Source: Candidatus Vogelbacteria bacterium (GTDB taxonomy: Bacteria > Patescibacteria > Paceibacteria > UBA9973 > UBA12445). From it: a stretch of 23,957 bases of DNA. Below, piece by piece: positions 13,147 through 18,805 of this stretch. The DNA is taken from assembly GCA_016201425.1 (NCBI GenBank), contig JACQCW010000089.1, positions 1 to 23,957 on the forward strand, in the 5' to 3' direction. The first letter of the stretch is position 1. The number at the start of each line of letters is the position of its first letter. Below the pieces are notes generated by a model. It saw only the letters and a program-made list of their open reading frames with translations, did not search any database and had not been told where the DNA came from. A program made the translations under genes and the position numbers.

Positions 13147-13497
13147 ATGGACTTCAATTCGCAGAGGTATCAAGTGAAGATCGGACCGGAGCTGTCGAAG
13201 AAGGTCTCGGAAACGATCGAGAGACAAAAGGAAAGCTTTGAGAGGTCATTCCTCATGGCGATGGCAATCATCAAGAACCATGGAGGTAACTCGACTATCA
13301 CGAATCGGGGCCTCCTTGTTCAAACCGAGAAGAATCCGACCCACGAAGAAGCAGATCGTATTCTGGAACAGATGACCTGGCTCGAGAGCCTGCGCATCCT
13401 GAAGAAAGGAAGTGTCAAAGTTCACACTCGCGGAGACAACGACCCCGGTTTGACCTACGTCGCCTTCTTCAGCGACGTGAAGGACGACAACAACTAA
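13147..13497 (+). CDS. Small unknown protein, 116 aa
   Basis: I do not recognise the family. The start ATG has ACAGGAGG 8 nt upstream. Residues 1-50 are helical and charged (ELSKKVSETIERQKESFERS). The middle, TITNRGLLVQTEKNPTHEEADRILEQM with WLESLRILKKG, could be a winged-helix-like DNA-binding unit, but this is weak. It ends DDNN and is followed by a strong terminator. Second gene of an operon with the 104-aa gene. Confidence 0.72.
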   Translation: MDFNSQRYQVKIGPELSKKVSETIERQKESFERSFLMAMAIIKNHGGNSTITNRGLLVQTEKNPTHEEADRILEQMTWLESLRILKKGSVKVHTRGDNDPGLTYVAFFSDVKDDNN

Positions 13498-13531
13498 ACG
13501 ATTGGCCTAAGCAGCCCGACAAAACCTGCTC

Positions 13532-13565
13532 CCCCGTAGCGCATTGCGTTATGGGGCTTTTCTTT
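13532..13565 (+). terminator. Terminator of the two-gene operon
   Basis: CCCCGTAGCGC-ATT-GCGTTATGGGG (13532-13556), 11 bp with G-T pairs, then CTTTTCTTT. The tail and following promoter repeat the arrangement at 12636-12689. Confidence 0.88.
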
Positions 13566-13576
13566 GGCCAAAATCC

Positions 13577-13605
13577 TTGACATCCTGACTTGTCCGTGCT
13601 ATGCT
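13577..13605 (+). promoter_or_regulatory. Promoter of the 13726-14688 genes
   Basis: TTGACA, 17-nt spacer, TATGCT. The sequence after it, CGCAGAAAAATAA, repeats that at the 12661 promoter. The leader is about 115 nt. Confidence 0.82.
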
Positions 13606-13708
13606 GTACGCAGAAAAATAAGAAGAAAAAGCTCTTTAAAAACCTACGAAAATCAACAGAAAATAGCTAGTAGCGGGCCAAAAACGAACCAAAACACTCC
13701 TGACGACA

Positions 13709-13722
13709 AGCCATAGGAGGCT
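13709..13722 (+). promoter_or_regulatory. Short stem around SD of the 65-aa gene
   Basis: AGCC-ATAGGA-GGCT places AGGAGG in the loop and 3' arm. An almost identical sequence (GGCCATAGGAGGCTATC) precedes the next gene at 13981. Confidence 0.4.
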
Positions 13723-13725
13723 ATC

Positions 13726-13923
13726 ATGAAGACCTATATCCTGGTGATGAGATACCGGAAAATGATGTCTCAGGGTCACGAATGGGAATATCAGAACGTT
13801 ACGATCGAGACTACTGAACCACTAACTTTGGATCAGATAAAGAAAGTTGAAAAGGACACGGCCGCTCGACTGAAAACATGGGATAGCCTTTGCAAACTCC
13901 ACAACCTGATTACCCTTGGGTAA
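13726..13923 (+). CDS. Small unknown protein, 65 aa
   Basis: I do not recognise the family. It starts MKTYILVMRYRK, giving a beta-strand, then NVTIETTEPLTLDQIKKVEKD, suggesting a small alpha/beta fold. No signal peptide. AGGAGG lies 6 nt before the ATG. It is cotranscribed with the lipoprotein gene 57 nt downstream, and the two share a nearly identical 16-nt SD region, which points to duplication of the translation signal. Confidence 0.7.
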   Translation: MKTYILVMRYRKMMSQGHEWEYQNVTIETTEPLTLDQIKKVEKDTAARLKTWDSLCKLHNLITLG

Positions 13924-13980
13924 GACGCGGCCAGCATCTGATCACACCAATCAACCTCACAAAGGCCATAGGAGGCTATC

Positions 13981-14688
13981 GTGAACAGCAAATACTTCCC
14001 CCTCGTTCTCTGTTTCGCCACCATCCTCATCCTGACCGGATGCGACGGCGATCTGGGAGTAACGCCCGGAATGACCTTCGACCAGCCCTCGGCCACGGCA
14101 ATCATGTTGCCACCACCGACGGCCAGCCAGCAAGTTCAGCAACCAGCAGATAAAGGCTGGTGCGCTGACTCAGTCGGCCTAACCCTCTATAGGATGATCA
14201 CGGGCAAGAACGAATCGCTCGAGCAGGTCGTCAAAGAGATGCAAACGGATGATAACAATGGCACCCAAATCTCGAACTTCCTGAATTGGCTAAACGACCA
14301 TGAAGTGGAGTCTGCCAGTACCGAGGTTCGAACTACATGGGCGATCGGCATGATCACTGACGAGATAAAGTCCGGCAACTACGTGGTACCGTATGTGAAT
14401 GAGAATGGTAAACCCCACTCGCCTCACGTCCTGATCGTCTATGCTGTGGATCCCGTCCAAAATAAGATATTCCTCTCTGACAGTAATCGCCACCTGGGTA
14501 TGAATCGGTTCGCGCTCGATACGAGCGTATTCGAAAACCAGTGGCTCATCAACGTCGGTAGCAATAACGAGCCGCAGGCCATCTTGATGTTCATGAACAA
14601 AAACCCACGACCGGTTCGGTCTCAGGCTAGTAAGGCCAAGACCGCTGGACAGGCCGAAAGCCTGCATGGAGATCTGTTGATCAAGTAG
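13981..14688 (+). CDS. Lipoprotein with papain-like (C39-type) peptidase fold, 235 aa
   Basis: GTG start with AGGAGG 5 nt upstream. A signal sequence ends in the lipobox LTGC (Cys21), so the protein is probably lipid-anchored outside the cytoplasm. After a Pro/Gln-rich linker (about 35-57), a papain-like domain begins: Cys61 in GWCADS, His149 in SPHVLIVYAVD and Asp167 in FLSDSN give the Cys-His-Asp order of peptidase family C39 and relatives. It could be a surface cysteine peptidase or amidase. The C-terminus (about 205-235) is basic and flexible. The chemistry is inferred from motif order only. Confidence 0.72.
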   Translation: MNSKYFPLVLCFATILILTGCDGDLGVTPGMTFDQPSATAIMLPPPTASQQVQQPADKGWCADSVGLTLYRMITGKNESLEQVVKEMQTDDNNGTQISNFLNWLNDHEVESASTEVRTTWAIGMITDEIKSGNYVVPYVNENGKPHSPHVLIVYAVDPVQNKIFLSDSNRHLGMNRFALDTSVFENQWLINVGSNNEPQAILMFMNKNPRPVRSQASKAKTAGQAESLHGDLLIK

Positions 14689-14691
14689 TTC

Positions 14692-14724
14692 GATCCAAAT
14701 CGGATCACCCCCCCCACCTAAGAC
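14692..14724 (+). terminator. Probable terminator after the lipoprotein gene
   Basis: GATCC/GGATC hairpin at 14692-14706, followed by a C-rich run and a second stem CCCAC/GTGGG with the loop CTAAGAC also seen at 12621. No T tract follows, so it may be degenerate. Confidence 0.4.
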
Positions 14725-14775
14725 GTGGGTATCAGATCACCAAACTGAGTGAGGGCGAAAATATAAGGTTACTTT

Positions 14776-14805
14776 TGGAACGAATTCCTCACAACAGTAA
14801 CTTAA
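14776..14805 (+). promoter_or_regulatory. Candidate promoter of the 69-aa gene
   Basis: TTGGAA, about 17 nt, TAACTT. Only partial matches to consensus. Confidence 0.3.
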
Positions 14806-14811
14806 CGAAAG

Positions 14812-14849
14812 TCCGCCTCACCGGCGGATCCACCATAGAAGTGGAGAGG
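14812..14849 (+). promoter_or_regulatory. Tandem-hairpin leader element, copy 1
   Basis: TCCGCC-TCACC-GGCGGA (14812-14828) is joined without a gap to TCCAC...GTGGA (14829-14845). The second hairpin runs into the SD GGAGAGG, 7 nt before ATG 14857. A near-identical DNA element sits at 17281-17314. Confidence 0.7.
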
Positions 14850-14856
14850 CAATCAA

Positions 14857-15066
14857 ATGAGTGCAAAGAACAACAAGCGAGAGACGGTTACCTGCTACGG
14901 CAAGATTCTGTCGCGTCACAGAGCGCGTGGCGCGGCCGATTTCATCCATGCTCGGGTCTCACGACTTGGGAAGGTTGAGGTCAGTCCACCGACCGCAAGG
15001 TACTTCATCCGGTGCAAGGACAGATACCTCGACATCATGGGCAACCGTTTCGTCGAGGCCAAGTAG
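14857..15066 (+). CDS. Small unknown protein, 69 aa, paralogue of the next gene's core
   Basis: Starts MSAKNNKRETVT; basic throughout. The C-terminal part VEVSPPTARYFIR, then DRYLDIMGNRFVEAK, aligns with VKLTPPQTKFFQR...DQYPWADREGNVFMTA in the 159-aa product at 15120, so the two share a domain of about 35 residues. Function unknown. SD GGAGAGG lies within the tandem-hairpin element. Basic charge and small size would suit nucleic-acid binding, but this is a guess. Confidence 0.72.
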   Translation: MSAKNNKRETVTCYGKILSRHRARGAADFIHARVSRLGKVEVSPPTARYFIRCKDRYLDIMGNRFVEAK

Positions 15067-15103
15067 AGTTCTGACACTTTACATCCAACATTGATTGATA
15101 TGC

Positions 15104-15116
15104 CTCAAGGAGGCGC
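15104..15116 (+). promoter_or_regulatory. Hairpin that sequesters the SD of the 159-aa gene
   Basis: GCCTC-AAG-GAGGC: the AGGAGG SD overlaps the loop and the 3' arm, a few nt before ATG 15120. Confidence 0.5.
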
Positions 15117-15119
15117 AAG

Positions 15120-15599
15120 ATGAGCCAGAACGAAATTACTCTGGACGCTGTCTCCCAGATCAACAAGATGCATGGCAAGCCCGTCTCCGCCAAGCGCGTC
15201 GAGACCAATAAGGTCGAGGCCGCTCCCCGGACGGTGATCTGCTCGGGCTCTCAGATCGGTAAGACCAGTAAGAAGGGTAACGTCGAGCAGATCCAGGTGC
15301 TGGTGCAGTCGGTGGGTGGTGTGAAGTTGACTCCGCCTCAGACCAAGTTCTTCCAGAGGAAGAACGATCAGTATCCCTGGGCAGATCGCGAAGGCAACGT
15401 CTTCATGACTGCCGAGCAGATTAAGGAAGCTGAGGCTCGAGAGTGGGCCTTGGCTCAGGCGGCGATGACTCCCGAAGATCGGGAGCGAGACCTTGCAGCG
15501 CGTGTGGCTAGGGCTCGTGCGGAGCTGATGAACGTTGTCGGAGTCACTACCAAGCGGTTGCTCGACTCCTTCGACGAAGACAGCAACGAAAGGGAGTAG
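15120..15599 (+). CDS. Unknown protein, 159 aa, paralogue core plus helical tail
   Basis: I do not recognise the family. Residues 1-60 are charged, with the sequence SGSQIGKTSKKGN. Residues about 65-100 carry the domain shared with the 69-aa neighbour (PPQTKFFQR, DQYPWADREGNVF). Residues 100-159 are a long charged helix (EAEAREWALAQAAMTPEDRERDLAARVARARAEL split over several turns), possibly a coiled coil. The frequent Lys and Arg suggest nucleic-acid contact. SD AGGAGG is in a hairpin. Ends at a terminator. Confidence 0.75.
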   Translation: MSQNEITLDAVSQINKMHGKPVSAKRVETNKVEAAPRTVICSGSQIGKTSKKGNVEQIQVLVQSVGGVKLTPPQTKFFQRKNDQYPWADREGNVFMTAEQIKEAEAREWALAQAAMTPEDRERDLAARVARARAELMNVVGVTTKRLLDSFDEDSNERE

Positions 15600-15627
15600 T
15601 ATTCAAATCTCGAAAGAGCGTGAACAG

Positions 15628-15695
15628 GGCCCCGCGTAAGTGGGCCTGCCCGCCATTGCCTTCGGCTTCAGCCGTTGGCAGGCGGGCCTTTTTTA
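15628..15695 (+). terminator. Terminator of the 159-aa gene
   Basis: GCCTGCC (15644-15650) pairs with GGCAGGC (15677-15683) over an inner CGGC-TTCA-GCCG hairpin, followed by GGGCCTTTTTT. A preceding GGCCC/GGGCC hairpin could compete. Confidence 0.8.
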
Positions 15696-15772
15696 ATTTG
15701 ACTATCTGAACATAAAATGGTAGTTTCAACAAAGAATTTTACTGTTGATTTGTTAACAAAAGGAGGCCAAAG

Positions 15773-16129
15773 ATGAGTAAGGGTAGAGATTGCGAAGAGT
15801 TGAGTCCAAAGTCTAGAGAGATCTTTGAGAAGATTAAGAAGTTTTTCTCTCCTGATCCTTGGAAGAATCCCCGGTGGACCGAAGATGGCAGGATCTGTGA
15901 TAGTACAACTTTTTACGATTTGCGTAAGAGCGATGATCGTAAGTCTCGTATCGAGTGGCAGCAACATATGATCGGTTATGTGATAGGACTGAATGCCAAG
16001 AGGTATCTCAGAGCTCACCCGTCACTTGAAGGTCTTGGTATATCGCCAGTGGCCGCTAACTTTATTGAACTCTTGCATTTGTATGAAGAGCTTGACTATC
16101 AGATTGAAACCGGAGATTTTGTCGGCTAG
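15773..16129 (+). CDS. Small unknown protein, 118 aa
   Basis: I do not recognise the family. AAAGGAGG lies about 7 nt before the ATG; there is no leader hairpin. It is soluble and mostly helical, with a Pro/Trp-rich patch (SPDPWKNPRWTEDGR, about 26-40) and IEWQQHMIGYVIGLNAKRYL. The acidic C-terminus is ELDYQIETGDFVG. It is convergent with the ligase-like gene and shares its terminator. Confidence 0.7.
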   Translation: MSKGRDCEELSPKSREIFEKIKKFFSPDPWKNPRWTEDGRICDSTTFYDLRKSDDRKSRIEWQQHMIGYVIGLNAKRYLRAHPSLEGLGISPVAANFIELLHLYEELDYQIETGDFVG

Positions 16130-16144
16130 TATTTAGTTGGGCAA

Positions 16145-16184
16145 AAAAGTACCCCCGTCAGGCATTACGCCTGCGGGGGTTTTG
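16145..16184. terminator. Bidirectional terminator
   Basis: ACCCCCG-T-CAGGC / GCCTG-CGGGGGT (16151-16180) with TTTT to the right and, on the minus strand, TACTTTTTT to the left. It serves both the 118-aa gene and the ligase-like gene. Confidence 0.9.
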
Positions 16185-16186
16185 TG

Positions 16187-17269
16187 TTAGTTATTCGAAC
16201 TAATGAGCTTTAGAACCTCGGGATCAAGATATTCGGCTTCGGGGTAAGTGTCCGGGGCGAAGCATTCGTCAGGATTCTTTTCGCCTTTTTCTCTGACTTC
16301 GAACTTTCGAGAACCTTCAAGTTTACCACTTTTCACCTTACGGCAATCGTAGGTGAGTCGGCAAACGAATGGCTCAGTGAACCAGCCTGTGATAACTTTC
16401 TTGCCTCGCTTGGCAACTGTGGTTGTCATGGAGAGTGCCGAAAGCTCTGCTCGTTTCTTGTCGCTCATCATTCCGTAATGGATACAACGCATGTATAGCC
16501 CATTGTTGGGGTCGATTTGGTAGAGTTTTAGGTCCTTGATGAGTGTCGGGTTGTTGTCCTTCATTCTGCATCCGAGCGCAATGAAGTCTTCGTCGATGGC
16601 ATCCTTCCACTTCAAGCATCCTATCGGTCTCTTGGGGTCGGACTTGCCATCATCTCTGCATTCTGCTCGAAACTCGTTGTCATAGATGACGAGACCCTCC
16701 CAGCTATTTGCGATAGACATGGCCTTGGCCTCATCGAACGTACAGTTCAGCAGTTCGACGGGCTTCACATAGGTAAGGTTGCGAGTCATCTCGACCATAA
16801 GGTCATAGATTTCTGCGAAAGATAGATCCGGGCGCTTGCCTTTTAGGTACAGAATGTTGAACATTCTGTAGTGAAGAAGCGGCCCGGTCCTGAGCATCTC
16901 CCTGACCTCATCTTCATTTTGGGATTTGAGCAAGCTGCCTACATAGTCGCGATCATCCTTGTCAGGACTAGCTACCAGCTCACCAATCGGTAGACTGAGT
17001 TCCTGGAGCAGTTTCTTGTCGATACTCTCGAGCTCAGCCGTTATATGCGCAACCTTGATTGGCATAATTGGATTGATGCCAGCCGTTAGCATGCTCGCTT
17101 CTCGATTTGCATCGAGTGGCGCGAGGGCAGAATTTCCGTCCCTCTTTCTTGAGTACATCGCTCTGCCTTCGATTTCGAGTTTGTAGACAATCTTGGGGTC
17201 ATATTTGAAGTGTTCAACAGGCTTTGATGGCCTGAAGGTCTTCGGTACAACGCCATTGAAAGTTTCCAC
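16187..17269 (-). CDS. ATP-dependent polynucleotide ligase-like nucleotidyltransferase
   Basis: 360 aa from GTG 17269, supported by GGAGAGG 7 nt upstream; a longer frame to 17302 runs through the hairpin element. Nucleotidyltransferase motifs appear in order: motif I KRDG (Lys42, nucleophile; consensus KxDG), GELV (about 96-99, motif III position), motif IV EGLVIYD (Glu191) and motif V LKWK (Lys220, Lys222). DNA and RNA ligases and capping enzymes use this set to form lysyl-AMP. About 135 residues follow motif V, enough for an OB-like domain. Whether it seals DNA or RNA, or is a decayed relative, cannot be told. It follows the 211-aa membrane protein on the same strand, 63 nt apart. Confidence 0.78.
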   Translation of the reverse strand: METFNGVVPKTFRPSKPVEHFKYDPKIVYKLEIEGRAMYSRKRDGNSALAPLDANREASMLTAGINPIMPIKVAHITAELESIDKKLLQELSLPIGELVASPDKDDRDYVGSLLKSQNEDEVREMLRTGPLLHYRMFNILYLKGKRPDLSFAEIYDLMVEMTRNLTYVKPVELLNCTFDEAKAMSIANSWEGLVIYDNEFRAECRDDGKSDPKRPIGCLKWKDAIDEDFIALGCRMKDNNPTLIKDLKLYQIDPNNGLYMRCIHYGMMSDKKRAELSALSMTTTVAKRGKKVITGWFTEPFVCRLTYDCRKVKSGKLEGSRKFEVREKGEKNPDECFAPDTYPEAEYLDPEVLKLISSNN

Positions 17270-17280
17270 TCGCGAACCTC

Positions 17281-17314
17281 TCCGCCTCAACGGCGGATCC
17301 ACCGGAGAGGTGGA
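17281..17314 (-). promoter_or_regulatory. Tandem-hairpin leader element, copy 2
   Basis: On the minus strand TCCACC-TCTCC-GGTGGA is joined to TCCGCC-GTTGA-GGCGGA, then GAGG, giving SD GGAGAGG 7 nt before GTG 17269. The plus-strand DNA agrees with 14812-14834 at all but one position across 23 nt, although the gene it serves is on the opposite strand. Confidence 0.72.
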
Positions 17315-17332
17315 CTTTCTGTCAGTTGGTGA

Positions 17333-17968
17333 TTACAGATTTTGTGACTGAAGTTTCAACCTTCGGGCAGCCTTGGCTCGTGCACGCTTTGTGACGAATG
17401 TCAGCGTGGTGTGCCCAATCAGACATCCGCCTGGGTAAACAAAGTCTGCGGGACTTGAGCTTCGAATCAATGCCACGATGACGCCAAGACTGAATGCTCG
17501 GCACCAGAGAGACCACGGAAGTGGACTTTCTGAGAGTGGATTGGCGAAGATCTTTTGAAAGATTGGAATCACAGAAACAGCAAATGTTGCTGTGATCGTG
17601 AAGTGTGCCAGTGTTGGTCCACCAAAAATCCAAACAACCACTGCGCCTAGACCCAAGGTAAGCATAAGCCAGTCGTCCTTCTTAGGTCTCTCGTACACGC
17701 CATTGAAGAGCATGTATACGAAGACGCAGAGACAGGCGATTGAGCCCGTTGCGGGAAGAATGGTCATAGCCCAGTCCTTGTTCATGTTGAAGTAGGATGA
17801 GGCGTTTGTGACAGTCACAAACGCCCAGATAAACCATGACACGATGTTGTTGTTGACTTCTCCAGTGTTGGCCTTTTGACTGTATGCGATGTAAGCCTTA
17901 GTCGAGTAAACTGTGGCCGCAATGGCCAGAGTCCAGGTGATTCCCCAGATGAGAAGATATATACCCAT
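17333..17968 (-). CDS. Multispan membrane protein, 211 aa
   Basis: About seven hydrophobic helices from residue 3 to about 180 (GIYLLIWGITWTLAIAATVY, then NIVSWFIWAFVTVTN, and others), then a basic cytoplasmic-type tail (KRARAKAARRLKLQ). The NxxSWFIWA segment is reminiscent of PQ-loop or SWEET-like small membrane proteins, but the pattern is not diagnostic. SD TAGGAGG precedes ATG 17968 by about 8 nt, within a short GGCT/GGCC stem. First gene of a two-gene unit with the ligase-like gene, driven by a strong promoter. Confidence 0.75.
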   Translation of the reverse strand: MGIYLLIWGITWTLAIAATVYSTKAYIAYSQKANTGEVNNNIVSWFIWAFVTVTNASSYFNMNKDWAMTILPATGSIACLCVFVYMLFNGVYERPKKDDWLMLTLGLGAVVVWIFGGPTLAHFTITATFAVSVIPIFQKIFANPLSESPLPWSLWCRAFSLGVIVALIRSSSPADFVYPGGCLIGHTTLTFVTKRARAKAARRLKLQSQNL

Positions 17969-18026
17969 TTCTGGCCTCCTAAAAGCCTTATTTTGTCGAG
18001 GTTCTACGGTTTATTTTCCGTCCTCC

Positions 18027-18054
18027 ATTATATCATATTGGTAGAGATAGTCAA
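18027..18054 (-). promoter_or_regulatory. Promoter of the membrane protein-ligase unit
   Basis: TTGACT (18054-18049), 16-nt spacer, TATAAT (18032-18027): near consensus. The leader is about 50 nt. Confidence 0.8.
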
Positions 18055-18055
18055 G

Positions 18056-18083
18056 GATTGATTTTTTAATTTTGACGATTAGA
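18056..18083 (+). promoter_or_regulatory. Candidate promoter of the Hsp20 gene
   Basis: TTGATT, 16 nt, TAGAAT, divergent from the promoter at 18027-18054. No CIRCE-type inverted repeat (TTAGCACTC) is present. Confidence 0.4.
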
Positions 18084-18111
18084 ATATATCTTTAGTTAGT
18101 TCTTTGTGACC

Positions 18112-18133
18112 GCTCCGTATCGGAGCAAGGAGG
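18112..18133 (+). promoter_or_regulatory. Leader hairpin next to the Hsp20 SD
   Basis: GCTCCG-TAT-CGGAGC (18112-18126) is followed at once by AAGGAGG (18127-18133) and GTG 18139. It could act as an RNA thermometer-like or stabilising element. Confidence 0.6.
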
Positions 18134-18138
18134 TTGTT

Positions 18139-18624
18139 GTGAGCGAGAATAGTAATGATCCTAAGAGCGTTGATTATAAGGAGCCGGCACTTGTTGATGT
18201 GGGCAAGAAGTCTGACGCAGCCGTGCCTGTTCGGACGGACGACTTCTTTTCAGCAATGTTTGACGACTTTGACCGGATGTTTTCAGGATTCTTTCCGCTT
18301 GTCGAGTTGACGCAGCTTCGACAGGCAACCGTCCGAGATGATGTTGACTTGATCGTAGCAACGGTGCCGATGCCAGATAATGTTAAGAAAGAAAATATCA
18401 ACATCGAAGTTCTTGGTGGTTATTTGTATGTAGACTCTCGTGTAGAGAGATGGGAAGGTGAAGGTGAGAAGCGTCGGCTTGCTGGAGTCGAAGTTCTCGA
18501 GAACACCTTCGCCCTTTCGAGCTCGGTTGACGCGAGCAAGGCCGAGGCGAAGTTTGAGAATGGATCGCTTGTTGTAACACTTCCGAAGTCTGGTCCATGG
18601 ACTAAGAAGGTTCTGATCTCGTAA
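18139..18624 (+). CDS. Hsp20/alpha-crystallin family small heat-shock protein
   Basis: 161 aa from GTG 18139 (SD AAGGAGG 5 nt upstream); the upstream in-frame GTG 18106 lies before the leader hairpin and has no SD. A variable N-terminus with a Phe-rich segment (DDFFSAMFDDFDRMFSGFF) is followed by the alpha-crystallin domain: LIVATVPMPDNVKKENINIEV, GYLYVDSRVE, then AKFENGSLVVTLPK, matching the usual E-x-G-x-L-x-V-x-x-P strand (here N-G-S-L-V-V-T-L-P-K). No I-x-I tail is obvious. It is an ATP-independent chaperone holding unfolded protein. It may be the last gene of the GC-rich block. Confidence 0.88.
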   Translation: MSENSNDPKSVDYKEPALVDVGKKSDAAVPVRTDDFFSAMFDDFDRMFSGFFPLVELTQLRQATVRDDVDLIVATVPMPDNVKKENINIEVLGGYLYVDSRVERWEGEGEKRRLAGVEVLENTFALSSSVDASKAEAKFENGSLVVTLPKSGPWTKKVLIS

Positions 18625-18634
18625 GTAATTTTTA

Positions 18635-18662
18635 CCCCGTTTCGATATATGTCGAAGCGGGG
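18635..18662 (+). terminator. Terminator of the Hsp20 gene
   Basis: An 11-bp stem, CCCCGTTTCGA with TCGAAGCGGGG, and a 6-nt loop, 11 nt after the stop codon. Only a short T-rich tail follows. Confidence 0.7.
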
Positions 18663-18745
18663 CTTGCTATTTATTGAGAAGTCTGTTAGTATTCAGCATG
18701 GTTAGATCGCGAGAGAAGAAAATAAATAAGTGCAGAATTCGTAAG

Positions 18746-18765
18746 CGGCCCAGGGCCGGCTTTTT
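18746..18765 (+). terminator. Second terminator-like hairpin
   Basis: CGGCC-CAG-GGCCG then GCTTTTTG. It lies between Hsp20 and the IMP cyclohydrolase-like gene, adding insulation. Confidence 0.5.
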
Positions 18766-18805
18766 GTTTATAATTAAATAAAGTTTATTATTTAATAGTA
18801 AAAAT

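Noticed and set aside
14775..14978. 67-codon ORF starting before the tandem hairpins
   Set aside because: It overlaps the 69-aa gene in another frame, has no SD, and runs through the hairpin element.
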